Assembly: GCF_030272615.1 (NCBI RefSeq)
Contig: NC_081410.1
Location: forward strand, 111,851,433-111,915,432
DNA length: 64,000 nt
Direction of reading: 5' to 3'
Origin: Cryptomeria japonica
Lineage: Eukaryota > Streptophyta > Pinopsida > Cupressales > Cupressaceae
In this document: positions 33,055 through 45,500 of the stretch, in pieces
How positions within the stretch are numbered: the first letter of the stretch is position 1
Layout: each line of letters opens with the position of its first letter
Notes under the pieces: model-generated
Told to the model about the DNA's origin: nothing
The model's input: only the letters and a program-made list of their open reading frames with translations
The model's database searches: none
Made by a program: the position numbers and the translations under genes

Positions 33055-36000
33055 CTACGTGTTGCCCCTCTTTATAGTGGTGCTACAATAGCATCAATGC
33101 AAGAAAAACAAGACACGAGCAACTCAAAGACAATAGAATGACAGAATGCCCCAAACAGAAGGGGAAATTCACGGTCAAGCATAATTGAACAACAAAGGAG
33201 GAGTTAGTGATGGCCCCTCGTGAGGACATGCAGGTTCAAGAGAACATAGGTGTGCTCTTGAAATGGATATGATACATGCATGATATGCAGACGTTGATGG
33301 GAAAATGCATTATGGATTATGATGATGATGATGATGCATATGCCTAACTGGTGATGAAAGGATGAAAGTAATTAATGGGTATACTAACAAGTTTATATTA
33401 TGAAAGGTGCAACTAGATGATAATGCAATAATATGGATGAGATGTAAGGAAAGATGACTGAAATAAAAGTGGATCATGCAAAAAATGGAAGGATAGAAGA
33501 AGCAAGATGGGTGATGGGAAGATAGGATAGATGGATGACAAATATGTAGGATGAATGGATGGGGGGAGATTGAAGGTATAAGGAACCAAGATTATTTTCA
33601 CAACCAATGCATAGAATCTCATGAGGGAACAACATGGGACACATCAAATAGATAGGAACACAATCTTGACAGCACATGACCGACTAATCCAAAAGGATGA
33701 GACCTAAGGACACAGATGTACAAGTGCACTTGGATGGAGACACACAACTGACACTATGTATAAGGTACTATTTACAAGGTGTAAAATAGCTACGGATGAT
33801 GGAAGAGGACCCAAGGACAAACATGATGTTACCCCAATCAAGATGAAAGACCATGATAGATTGATGGTTGATGGGGTGTTGTTGATGTAGGAACAATATA
33901 TCCCAAAAAAATATAAGAACTGGGAAAGATGCATCTCAATGATGATGATTAGATGGTGATCAAGGGTTACAGAAAGGTTGGGAACAAGACCATGGATGTG
34001 ATTGGATTGGTTTCTTCGTGTTTGATGTTGGATAGCTAGAGGGGGTGGATAGAACTTGTATGTGATGGTAACTTGCAAGGAGCATTGGGATTGATGGGAT
34101 GGATGGCATTGGGTTACATGGGGGCATCTAAGAGCTAGATACTAATGACAAGGGTTATAAGAGGTGATGGAATGATGATAGGAGAGAGTAGAGGATGGAG
34201 GACATGATGAGAAGGATGTGGAAATAGAGTCATTTCAAGACACAGATTGGGAGGTCGAAGGATTATGGATGGAGTGATAAATAAATTAGGTGATGGAAAG
34301 ATTATGGATAAAGGGATTAGTGGATAGATGGTGGGTGTGAGAGGGTGTCCAAGGGCTATGTAACAAAGAAATAAGATACCCCCTTTAGTATATTTCATTT
34401 GTGATGAAACATTAAGAGGGATATGATAGGATGAATGATAGGATGATAGGAAGTCAAGGGAAGTGGATGGAAGATAGGGTGATGGGTGGATAAGGAATAT
34501 GAAGGGATGTAGAAGGATTATATGGATGGAAGGAAGGATGGGTGGATAGGAAGGCTAATGGAGGAAAAATGTGATGAAAAAATGGGTTCCAAGAGGTGTC
34601 TAAAGTATGTATATATGGTGGCCTTTTATTTTTATCAAGATCTAAGGGAGGATGGAGGAAGTGAAATGGATAGGATATGATGGGTATGTTAGGTAGATGA
34701 GATGGAGGACGTGATGGATGGATGACTAGAAGAACTTGCCCCAAGTGTGGAGAGTAAAAGGATGGAGGGAATGACACATGATGCCTATTTGCTAAGTTTC
34801 CATCAAGGTACTTGTCCAAGGTGCATGTTTTCCAAGTTTTCACCATTGGACAGGGTTTCCTCTTTAACATTTTTTTCTTTTTCTTTTCTTTTTGTTTGGA
34901 TTTTTTTTTTGGAATTATTTGGATTTTTGGGAGGAACTTTGTAGATGGAGATGGACAAAGGACTCAAGAATTAAGTTACATATCAAGGTAATAGGAGCCC
35001 ATTTGGAGTAATCATTAGATGTTGATACAATTTAATTAAGATGAGTGGATTATGCAAAGGCGTGGATTAGATGGTTCTGAATGTGGTGTAAGGGATATGG
35101 TGGTGGAAATTATTTGGATGGAATGAGGGAAAGTGAGTGTGATAGGTGGATAATGTCAAGACCAACATTGGCACATGGTGTGGGGGATGTGGGATAAATG
35201 GAGGGTAGATAGATGAAGCATGTGAATCTTATGGAGGAATTATGATAGTAGTTTTGGGATAGAGGGACCCATGGTAAATTTGGGAGATGGAGGGGAGGGA
35301 TGTTTATCTTGTGGATTAGCAACTTTGTATGCCATTAGGGATTTTTCATTCTGATGCATTGCTTCTATTTTCTTTGGTATCCGTATTGTTTTTTCTTTTG
35401 CTTTAGTGGGCCTTTGTGGCCTTTGTGATTTATTGTATTTTGGATTGTGGGAGCATGTCTTTTTGAGTGGACATGATGATCTTTATATTTTTTTGGATGT
35501 TTAGCTTTACGTTTTTTGTTTTTTTTTCATCTAAATTGTTGTTAGTAGCATTGGAAGGAGTGTGAGAAGATGGAGGATGTGGAGGGAATGTGGATAAAGT
35601 GATCAATGTAGGATGTTGGGTGGAATGTAGGGATATATGTCATTATTGATCCTAATTGGGAATTAAAGGAGCATTATATTTATGATGGGTGATAGGGGTA
35701 TGTGATGGGTGCATAAGAGGATGAGTGGGATAAGATGAAGGATGAGATTTTGGGATGTAAGGGCCCAAAATGGGTTTAGCATTTTGGGGATATGTGATGG
35801 TGTATTTTGGGATATAGGGACCCAAAATGGATTTAGAGGATTGAGGAGGAAGGAAGATGGTTGTTTTAGGATGATATGATGGGGGAGGGGGGTGGTGGTA
35901 AATGGTTTAAAGGAATGACGGGATGATGTGATGGTGGGTTTGGAAGTATGTTTGGGTTTCACAATAGTTATACCAACATGTTGGAATGAAGTGTCTTGAT

Positions 36001-36467
36001 ATATGTAACCAAGATCATGAGATTTTGGATATTCTTTGAAATGGATGGGCTCCAAAGTACCTTGCTCATGTAGGCTTAAGCCGTTACCATGATAGTTCAT
36101 TTTTTTGAGCATTTTGTCCAAAATAAGATATTTATTATTAAAGGAACAAGATGTGAGTCCATTATTCAATGAAGGAGGATGGGTGGTGCATATGAGGTGT
36201 TCTTCTGCTACAAGGAAACCACCATGGATGAATGCAAGTGAACCAAGGGGATAGGGTTATTGTTTGGATAGGAGGTAATCAAGGATCAATAAGAGGAGTA
36301 GATGGGATGGGATGATCTTGACTTTGACTTCGATGAGGATATGATAAGGGATCTTGAGATGGATTAGGTGGGATGGTAGGATCATGATGTGGATGAATGG
36401 ATGATGACGGATCTTGAGATGGAGGAGGCAGAATGGTAGGATCATGATTTGGATCGATATATATTTA
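33055..36467 (-). other. Low-complexity GGATGG-rich interior with relic Ty3 coding
   Basis: The plus strand is dominated by GGATGG/GATGATG words, so the minus strand reads as His/Pro/Ser/Ile-rich frames (for example 34454-34870 and 35663-36169) with repeated HPS, PSHP and PPITL strings. Many stops and shifts interrupt it. Together with 43137-44080 it forms one stretch that the 36468-43136 element later split. I read it as the degenerate gag-side interior of a minus-strand Ty3-type element belonging to the LTR at 32120-33054. Confidence 0.4.
36000..36112 (-). pseudogene. Degenerate G-patch-like peptide
   Basis: Within the minus frame 35663-36169, residues 20-56 include MLKKMNYHGNGLSLHEQG, then LEPI and HDLGYI. 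The pattern (K)KM-Y-G-GL-x4-QG-x-EPI...LGY matches the G-patch found in some plant Ty3 polyproteins, with one expected Gly replaced by Ser (GLS for GLG). G-patches bind nucleic acid. The identification rests on the pattern only. Confidence 0.45.
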
Positions 36468-37237
36468 TGTTGGCAAATGCACACTCCAATGAGAAATTGT
36501 AGGTGATTGAAAGTATTGTCATTGATGGAAACCTTGTAATCCAATGATACCGGCAGGCACCAGCACCGGCAGACTCAGCACTAGCATACAGATCACCAGC
36601 ACCATGGTCGACAAGAATTTTGTTTAAATGTATTTTGTATTTAATTGTAAAATCTTTTGTAAGCCAACTTGGCGGATTATAACATGACTCATATATGTAT
36701 GACATCATTGTAGATCATTTAGTATGGATAGAAGATGAAAGGATTAATACATACCTAATATGTGAATTGTAAGGCAGATATTGGATAAGGGTTTATGTAT
36801 GTAGCAGAGCTTAAACCGGTACTGAATCTAGCATAGTAGATGTTGATCTGAAGTAGTACAAGACATTGGATTTGTATAATCCATTTTGTAAGTCAGTATG
36901 ACTTCTTTTTATAATTGAGCAGTGAGCTCTAGGCACTTGGCCTCCCTGCATGTGCAGGCCCCTATTGTAAACAGTAATATTCTCTTATTGGCCAGTAAGT
37001 GAATATTGTGGGTCACAAATCCCACCGAGGTTTTTCCCACACCAGTTTTCCTTGTTAAAAATATTATGTTATGGTGTGTCTCTTATGTTGTGATTATTTC
37101 TCTTATTTACTGCATTATTTTTGGTTTACCAGTACACAGTTTTGATATGATTTTCATGCTATAAGTTAAGAAAATTATTATACCGGTCAGATACTGATTC
37201 ACCCCCCCCCCTCTCAGTATCTTTGGGAATCCTAACA
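36468..37237 (+). repeat. 5' LTR of the polymerase-less element
   Basis: 770 bp, TGTTGGCAAATGC...CCTAACA. It contains ACCGGC-rich sequence at 36545-36610, GTGAGCTCTAGGCACTTGG near 36925, AATCCCACCGAGG near 37018 and the C-homopolymer at 37202-37211. Confidence 0.88.
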
Positions 37238-37308
37238 ATTGGTATCAGAGCCTGGTCCTCTATTTTCAAAAGCCTAGCAACTTGAGGAAGATCTTGACAC
37301 CGGTAGAG

Positions 37309-38421
37309 ATGGAAAACTTGAGAAAGCAATTGGAAATAGCTCTTTCAAACTATGATGCAGAAAAAGTGAAGAATATCAAACTTGAAGATGATCTGAAGGC
37401 TGCATAGGATATTATTCGAGGACTTCAAGAAAATTTCACTATAGAAAGAATAAGAGAAGAGAACTTTGTGAAAAGATACAGAATGATGGAGATGAAAAAG
37501 AAACTCTTAATGATCTCGTAAACAAACTGAGACAAGAAAACAGTACAATGAAGAATGAGATGCAAGATATGACTATGATATTTTGTAAAGAAACTGATAA
37601 TCGAAAGAAGAATGAAGAGGACTTGGTTAGAAGACTAAATGATGTTGGAAATGAAAACACAAGACTTGGTCATGAAAATGATATGTTGAAGACATATTTG
37701 ATGCATACACAAAATGATAGAACTCAACTCATGAGACAGAAAGGAATCTTGGAGGATGAACTGGCTGTTGCAAATCAACACAAGAAAAAATTCAAGAAAA
37801 GTTCAGAAGAACTTGATGACATGCTGAAGAATTAGAAACCAAATGGTGATGCCAATGACCTTGGATTTGAAGTTGGTGAAAGCTCTGGTACTGCAAACAA
37901 TCATGATCATAGTAAACCGGTAAGACAACCTAATGCTTACAAATTTAATGGAAAATGCTTTAACTATAACAAGTATGGTCATAGAGAAAATGAGTGTAGA
38001 TCTAGAAATTATCAAAACACTAATACACCCACTAGTCAATGTTCTAAATGCAACAAAGTTGATCATAATTCAGAAAATTGTAGAATGAATGTAAGATGTT
38101 ATGTTTTTGGAAGATTTGGACATCTATCTAGTCAATGCACAACACAAACCGGCATAGGATATGGGAAAGCTATTCAGAAAAACAATGTGACTTGTTATGA
38201 TTGTAACAAGATTGGACATATTTCTAAATTTTGTAGAAGCAAGACACCACCGGTAAATAACAAAGGACCCAGCTTGAAAGGTAAAGAAAAAGTTGAAGAG
38301 GTAAAGCAAGAATTCTCAAAACAATGGATCATAAAGTCAGAGCAGAATGTTGATGGGAATACTCCTCCACCGATAGAATAGAGTAACACTCCACCGGCAG
38401 GAGACTCTTCATCTAACTAAA
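37309..38421 (+). pseudogene. Gag-like protein with coiled coil and four zinc knuckles
   Basis: Starts at ATG 37309, 58 bp after the PBS. The first part is Lys/Glu-rich and coiled-coil-like (37309-37830) with stops near 37407 and a shift near 37480. It is followed by four CCHC or CCHC-like units: CFNYNKYGHRENEC (37960), CSKCNKVDHNSENC (38044), CYVFGRFGHLSSQC (38095) and CYDCNKIGHISKFC (38192). Units 1 and 3 lack the second Cys (Tyr/Phe instead). The tail is basic and ends near 38381-38420. Zinc knuckles bind element RNA. No protease motif follows. A typical copia capsid core is not obvious. Confidence 0.65.
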
Positions 38422-38728
38422 AGAAAATCCTTTGGGGGTTTAGCAACAAACTGAAAAACATGCTAATATACCCTCGGTTGATGGTGAGAAGTTGAATTAC
38501 TTCTTTACCAGTAGATGAGTTAAGTTGTGACTTAATCGACAAGCATTAAATGTGGTATTTAGAGAAAATAACATTATAAAGTAAGTATTTTGGCTCTTTT
38601 TTTATTCACTGAGCATTCAAATCTTCAAGAGCATGAAAATTCCCGAGCGAAGGCATCCTTAGCAAAAAAGTGAAGCAATTCATCCAAGCACTCATCCTTA
38701 AGCCAGATTGAGGTATTTATAACTATGG

Positions 38729-41700
38729 CCTCCTCATCCACACCTGAATTTATTGCAAGTGATTGAGGTTATCAAGTGCCCTAGACCCGTATTCAAACTT
38801 GTTCCTAAAATAGCGAAGAAAGATGATACCCTAGGTGCATTTTCTCAAATTCCTAAAGGAGTAGTTTATGCAAAGTATCCTAGGATATACATACATTGTC
38901 ATATGGAGGAATTAGGAGATGATGAAATCAAGAATATGTATGGGACTATTTTATGCGATGAATCTGGAAATATCAAACTAGAATATAAGATAGTGGAAAC
39001 CCTAGGTTTTACTGAAATCCTTAGTGTCCCGGATTTTCCCAAGGATGTTATTAGGATTGTGCTAAGCAGAGTGCATGGTGAATTCTTTTGGTTGGATTAA
39101 ATTCATAAGATCACAAAAGAAGCAGTTAAGGCAGTAACAGGGTTACCTTCCACCGGTAGTAGGCCTGACAGAACTAAAAAGGTCTCTAATGACACAGTAA
39201 TGGAGCTAACCGGCACAACATTTGATAAGAGATCACTTAGAGTCAATGATGTGAAGGACATAAATGTCAGATTTGTCAGTATGATTTTAGGCTACAAGGC
39301 TACACATGCAAATAGGTTAAACTCAATATCTAGCCTATGTATTAAAAGTGCATATGACATGGTTAATGATAATGCTAGAATAGATGTGTGTGAATGGCTT
39401 AAAGATGAATTGATAGACAATCTAAAGAAGATCAAAGGAGATAAGAAAGGAACTTTTAGATTTGGAAATTTGCTTATATGTTTAATACTATACATTACAA
39501 AGCAAGTACCTAGTATTGGTAGGAGAGATTTTGGTTTCGATATACCAGTAGGAAAGCAACTATTGGATACATTAAACAACATGGGAGAAAATAGAGAGAA
39601 AAACATAAATGAACATTTTCAAGCACTAAAGGCTCGAATGAAGACAAGAATTAGGTTGTCTCGGGCAATTGTGGATAAATATCAAAAGGAAATATGTTTT
39701 GTAATCAAGAAAGATGAAATCTGGATGGAGGCAGTTGTCCCTAGAACTATCTGGGTAACTAAAATGGGATATGAAACAAATGATAACATCATTGAAACTT
39801 ATGCAAAATCCCTCCTTGAAGCACCAAAGGAACCATCTGAGAAAGTCTTTGGAAATGCAGAAACAATTGAAAGTGGTATTCAATCATAGAAAAGAGTTAA
39901 GAAAGTTTAACAAATAGTGAGGAAGGGAACTAGACAAGCTAAAGCTATTAAGGAAGATGTATTAAATCAAACTGGTATCAAGGAAAGTGAGTTGGAAGGA
40001 CTTCAACCAAAAACTCATCTTTCACCGATTGCAACTTCTTCTGAAAGTGATATGTTGACAGTATTCAAAAGGGTAGAAAGGAAAAGAAAACCCTCACCGA
40101 CACCCTCACCTACACCTAGGAGAACAAGACAAAAGAAACAGGCAGTAAGGCCTCCAGTTAAGAAGTTTACTCTGAAGAAGAAGAAGGTAAAACAAGGCAT
40201 TACTCCACTGGATAAACTCCTTAGTGAAATAATAGAGGATGGAAAGTTGAAAAACATTAGCAAACTATATAACACACTTTCCACTGATGACAGAGAAAGC
40301 ATAGAAAATAGTGTAATTTTACACTTGGATATTTACAAGAAATTTTTGATGGAAATTGTTGATGAAATACCCACTGATCTTTACATAAGACTTGAAGCTA
40401 GAAGGGTAGCTATTGTTGAGCTAGATAAGAAAATAAAAATTAAGAAATTAATTGCAGTTCACCAAGTGAACTCACCTGAAGAGATTGATCAGTTAATCAG
40501 TGAATCCAACCGGACAGTATTCTCAACCGGTCACCGGCATGTAGCACTGATGGCAAGAAGAATGAAAGAAATTTCCGAAGAGACTGTGGACCAATGGGAC
40601 ATATTCTTTGTTGAAAAGGAGAAATAGGAAGAACTCAAAAGACCCAAGACTATCAGAGTATATCAAAAGGATAGGAATAAGGGGAAAGGTAAGGAAGGTG
40701 GACCTCCGAACCTAAAAAATAACTGATAACTTACCCCCACCTCTTTTTGATACTCCACCGGTAGAAACAGTTGACACACAATCAGCTACAGAAAGTATGG
40801 AGACTCCTCAAGAGGATACAATCCTGAGTCTGAAGTTTTGTATACCATGAATATAGATACACAAGAGGTGAATATTGTGGTAGATAAAGAGACCCCTGAG
40901 GACAAGAAGAAAGATATGGCTACTAAGCCACCGGCTGCAAATGTTGAGGTTGGAGTTAGTGAGACTGTAAATATAAGCATTGAAACACCTATAGATACAA
41001 AGAAACCAATAGAGGACACCACTGAGAAACCATCTGAAGCACCAGTAAATAAAACTGAAAAACAATCAGAGGTGAATACAGAGAAATCGGAAGTGCATAC
41101 AAAGACTACATCTGAGAAACCGACAGTTGAGAGCTTAGAGAAATCCTCTGAGGCACTGAAACAGAAACAAGAACACCAACAGGTTGATACACAGGTTGAG
41201 AAACAAGTTGAGAAACGAGCTGAGATTCAAACAAAGACAGTGCCATCGGTAACAACTGAAAAGCCTAAACCTTTGCTAGTAGAAATGCAAACACAAACTG
41301 ACCTACGAGAGGTCGAGACAAGCAAAGTTACTACTACAATGGATAGCATGGAAACTGTAAAAATAGTTGGGCAAACATCTGGTACTTCAATGACAGAATT
41401 CAGACCAATGAATGTGACAGAGGTATTATTGGATTCTATTAAGAAGATCACAGAATGTAATGCACAATCCTATAATGCTATTGATGACACAATTCATATT
41501 CTTAAATTGATAGCACCCAAGTGCATTGTAGGAAGTAAAGATTCTTTAGGTCAACTAGACACATTGTCCAAATACATCACCGGTAACATTTTGATAGTTG
41601 ATCAGATAAATGAGGACACATTCAGGGAGAGAATGATTAAGGAGAAAGACAAATTCTTTGAGGAATTAGTGAAGAAGAATAAGGAGAAAATAGAAACCTT

Positions 41701-42200
41701 ATTACCGGCACTAGGAGAAACAATTTTGGATTTCAAGAAACTGTACAAAGACACCTGCAAAACTAATATTTTGATAGAGAACATAGATTCAGAAATCAGC
41801 AAAGCTCAAGAAGACATTAACAATATTGCTGATAATTTAATAGGATCATCAGATTCATTTTTGGAAATTGATAAGAACATTGCAGATCTTGAAGAGAAAA
41901 TTGAGAAGTTGGAAAAAGACAAAGAGAAGATAAAGGATAAGGCAAAGAACTTAAAATGCAAACTAGGTCCCAAACTAGATTACCTCATTTCTTTGAGAAA
42001 ATAAATTTCTGAGGCTCTAGTTCCCAGATGTAAGACACCGGAAGAGAAAATGCACATACTAACTGGTACAGTTCAGAGAACAGAAGCGGCATTAAAAGAT
42101 AGTAAAAGGTTCAGTGATAGTCAGAATTTGGTATTGGCAAATCTAAGCAGGAACCACACTCCACTGATAGTGAATGACAACCTTTGTCATTGATGTCAAA
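38729..42200 (+). pseudogene. Long non-polymerase protein of the 36.5-43.1 kb element
   Basis: I do not recognise a known domain. A likely start is ATG 38729 (MASSSTPEF), but most of the reading lies in the frame of 38753-42004, with stops at 39098, 39887 and 40625 and a frame change out and back around 40720-40830. Order: an N-terminal globular part (38753-39890, with EAVKAVTGLPSTG and LKDELIDNLKKIKGDKKGTF), a basic Pro-rich linker (about 40080-40200), a helical part ending FSTGHRHVALMARR, an acidic Thr/Glu/Lys repeat region (40840-41330), and a C-terminal coiled coil (41620-42000, DLEEKIEKLEKDKEKIKDKA). The layout parallels copies A and B, but clear sequence homology was not established. 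Structural or packaging functions are conceivable; nothing proves one. Confidence 0.6.
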
Positions 42201-42368
42201 GGGGGAGTAGTAGAAATGAGAAAAATGATCAAAACAAAGACATCATCAGCTTAGGGGGAGCATATTTTTTGACAACACAGACATTTTGGCAGATTCTTTT
42301 TGGACAACATTTTTGGACACTTTTTTATTTTTCTCATGAGTGTTGCCATCAATGCCAAAGGGGGAGAT

Positions 42369-43136
42369 TGTTGGAAAATGCACACTCCAATGAGAAATTG
42401 TAGGTGATTGAAGGTATTTTCATTGATGGCAACCTTACAATCCTATGATACCGGTAGGCACCGGCACCGACAGACTCAACACCGGCATACAGATCACCGG
42501 TACCATGGCCGGCAAGAATTTTGTTTAAATGTATTTTGTATTTAATTGTAAAATCTTTTGTAAGACGACTTGGCAAATTGTAACATGACTCATATATGTA
42601 TGAGATCATTGTAGATCATTTAGTATGGATAGAAGATGAAAGGATTAATACAGACCTAATATGTGAATTGTAAGGCAGATATTGGATAAGGGTTTATGTA
42701 TGTAGCAGAGCTTAAACCAGTATTGAATCTAGCATAGTAGATGCTGATCTGAAGCAGTACAAGATATTGGATTTTCTATAATCCATTTTGTAAGTCAGTG
42801 TGACTTCTTTTTGTAATTGAGCAGTGATCTCTAGGCACTTGGCCTTCCTGCATGTGTAGGCCCCTATTGTAAACAATAATATTCTCTTATTGGCTAGTAA
42901 GCGAATATTGTGGGTCACAAATCCCACCGAGGTTTTTCCCACACTGGGTTTCCTCGTTAAAAATATTGTGTTATGGTGTGTCTCTTATATTGTGGTTATT
43001 GCTCTTATTTACTGCATTATTTTTGGTTTACCAGTACATAGTTTTGATATGCTTTTCATGTTATAAGTTAAGAAAATTATTATACCGGTCAGATACTGAT
43101 TCAGCCCCCCTCTCAGTATCTTTGGGAATCCTAACA
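42369..43136 (+). repeat. 3' LTR of the polymerase-less element
   Basis: 768 bp, TGTTGGAAAATGC...CCTAACA, matching the 5' LTR. Many differences lie at CpG sites: ACCGGC here against ACCAGC in the 5' LTR, and CACCGGCAT against CACTAGCAT. The C-homopolymer is shorter (six C). Confidence 0.88.
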
Positions 43137-44080
43137 ATTTTAACATGCTCTCGAACAAGATCTTGGCATGATGGGATTGGTGTGAATGGTGTGACTATCG
43201 GTGAGTGGGTAGACTCTTCGGATGGAATGGATGGAAGGATGGGAGTTGTGTTGACTAAGGTAGATGGAGTGGATGGAAGGATAGGAGACTCAATAGATTG
43301 ATTTTGAATGATGGTTGGAGTAGGAGATGGGGATTCGTGTTAGATGGTCTCAATGCATGGGAGGTTTTTGGTGGTGTTAGGAGGTGGAAGAGGAATGATA
43401 GGTGTGGGATGTGGAAGGGGAGTTGTAGAAATGGGGAGGGAATGGACGGTAGTAGATTAGGATAAGATGGTGTGGAGAACAATGGATTGATGTAGGATGG
43501 GATAGATGGAAATGGTTTTATGTATGATGGAATGGAAGATGGTGGATTGAGATAGGGTGGAGTGGATGGTGGGTTGAGATAGGATGAAGTGGACTATGGT
43601 GGATTGAGATAGGATGAAGGATTAGGGTTGGATGAAGGATTGGGATTAGATGGAAGATTAAGTTAGGATGGGGGATTAGGATCATGGATTGTATAATAAA
43701 TTTAGGGATAATGAAATGGTGAATTTGCATTACGAATGTAGGTGGCAGTGTTGTTATAAAAAAGATAGAGGTTAGGATATGACCATGGGAGTAGGTGGAG
43801 GCATGGATGTTGCGTGTGGGAGATATGTGGGTGAATAACACAATGGACTTCCCTTGTCAAAGTTATGATAAGGATTATGAGTGGATGTTCATGGAGGAGT
43901 GGTGGGGTAACTAGGATGAATAGCGTAATTTTGGTATCTGACACTTGGCACAAATTTTTTAAAGATGATGCCATCAAGGTTTTCAATTTCATACTTTTCT
44001 TGATCAACAAAACTCTTATCATCATCATCAGAATGGGATGATATGGAAGAAAATGTAGGACAACCTGTTGGGAGTGTTCA
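43137..44080 (-). other. Continuation of the GGATGG-rich minus-strand interior
   Basis: Same composition as 33055-36467. Between 43540 and 43680 a unit of about 30 bp (GGTGGATTGAGATAGG plus a variable tail) recurs. On the minus strand a more protein-like segment near 43940-44030 reads FVDQEKYEIENLDGIIFKK, suggesting it precedes the His/Pro-rich part in a former Gag. No intact gene. Confidence 0.4.
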
Positions 44081-44439
44081 AAATTTTGCCCTTGTTTTTG
44101 TTTTTTGCTTCCTAAATGGCTTTGGCAAGTAGGGTTTTAGAAGGATTTAAGACTCTTGTTATATTTCTCCAAAACCCTTGGATTTGTTATATTCTTCAAT
44201 TGACCAAAGATGGCGGTTTTGCTCCTTTTAAGTTGTCGTAGAGAGTGTCCTCAATCGTGCGATTATCGATGCCTTATATCATGCCTAGTTGGTCTGGTTG
44301 GTCACATTGATTAAAAAATTCTTTACGCTTTATGTTGCCTGCAACTAAAATCCCTATGTTTATATGTCCTAGTGTGTGCCCCGACATGGCCCCCTTACCC
44401 TTTATAATTCTCCACATGCATAATAAATCCACTTAAGTG
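44081..44439. other. No gene recognised
   Basis: Mixed-composition spacer leading into the 185-bp repeat. Short CCCC-rich strings near 44375-44400 could be a further decayed repeat unit. Confidence 0.35.
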
Positions 44440-45500
44440 AGGGCCTAGATATTTGGTCGCGCGGGATGGTGGGATCTACTAAGGTGATCTACCCCATAAG
44501 GATCACATATCATAGTTTCTACCTACGCGGGACAGCAAGAGGCATTATCTATAAAGAAAGGATTTACCTCATGTGGCCTTCACATCTTAAAATTTTCCCA
44601 TGCGGGCTGAGAGATTTCTTTGCATGAAGAAAGCACAAAGACAAAGGTTCCCTATGAGATAGCGAGAACTAAGGAATTATGTCGGGAGGTTCACCCCATA
44701 GGAGTCATAGTTTCATCCTTGGGTGCTACAGGATAAGTGACTCAAGGGGATTAAGGGGTCCTTGCTATCCCACAGTACCATCAACTATTTCTTTGTCTAA
44801 GTGAGAAGAGAAGATGCAAGAATCGCATGTGGGGTAGCAGGAAGATAGAAGCACTAGTGATGTTCTTACCCTGCATGGTTGAAAAGCGTTGATGAAGGGC
44901 GATGCGGTTAAAGAAATGCTAACTAAGTATGTTCTCCCCGCCATCCCACAGTAATAAAGAGGAACAATGCTAAGGATTTTTTTGTTAAAGGGTGATGCTC
45001 GTGCATGCTAGATGGAATAGTGACAACCAAAAGAAACTCATACCCCACAGGGTTCAGATACAAAGAAATAAAATAGTGTAGGGATAAAGGGGGTAAGTAA
45101 TTCAGTACTCCCCGCCACCCCACATCTAACAATGGATGAAGGATACAAAGGAAAGAAAGGACCAAGTATGCAAAGCTAGAGAGACCTATGCAGGATAGCG
45201 AGAACCCTTAGAAGATGAGCAAAGGCTTACCTTGCAAGGGTAATATAAGCATGCAAAGGGCGATGTAGGGAAAAAGGAAGAAAAAAAGATAGTAGTTCCC
45301 GCTACCCCGCAATGATATAAGTAAAAACAAAATAGAAGTAAGATCACTCCCTTCAGTAAGGAAAGGAAATACTTTGTAGGGCAGCGGGATGTATTAAGAT
45401 GCACAAAGGGACCTTTCCGGCAAGATGATGAGTGAAACCCGGAAGGTGATGCGGGGTAGTGAGAAGTGAAAACAGAAAGTCCCCCCGCTATCCCACAAGG
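44440..45500. repeat. Diverged tandem repeat of about 185 bp
   Basis: A C-rich word of the form CCGC(T/C)A(T/C)CCC(A/G)CA recurs at about 44748, 44936, 45111, 45297 and 45482, spaced 175-188 bp apart. Each unit also holds a roughly complementary G-rich word (GCGGGGTAGTGAG, GTGGGGTAGCAGG, GTAGGGCAGCGGG), so the units can form hairpins. The sequence between the words is poorly conserved, indicating age. It directly precedes copy B and may be part of that element's LTR or leader. No coding is supported. Confidence 0.6.

Larger units (their letters stand above)
36468..43136 (+). mobile_element. Complete LTR element without polymerase genes
   Basis: A 6.67-kb element with LTRs at 36468-37237 and 42369-43136, PBS TGGTATCAGAGC at 37240-37251 and polypurine tract AAAGGGGGAGAT before the 3' LTR. 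Flanks ATTTA (36463) and ATTTT (43137) could be a mutated target duplication. The interior encodes a Gag-like part with four zinc knuckles and a long second product, but no protease, RT, RNase H or integrase. The LTR type, with TGATTCACC-C-homopolymer-CTCTCAG near its end, matches local copia LTRs, so copia enzymes probably mobilised it in trans. Confidence 0.85.

Noticed and set aside
34135-34870. Minus-strand His/Pro-rich frames as genes.
   Set aside because: They follow from GGATGG-type repetition, change frame often and have no conserved start. Kept only as part of a relic region.
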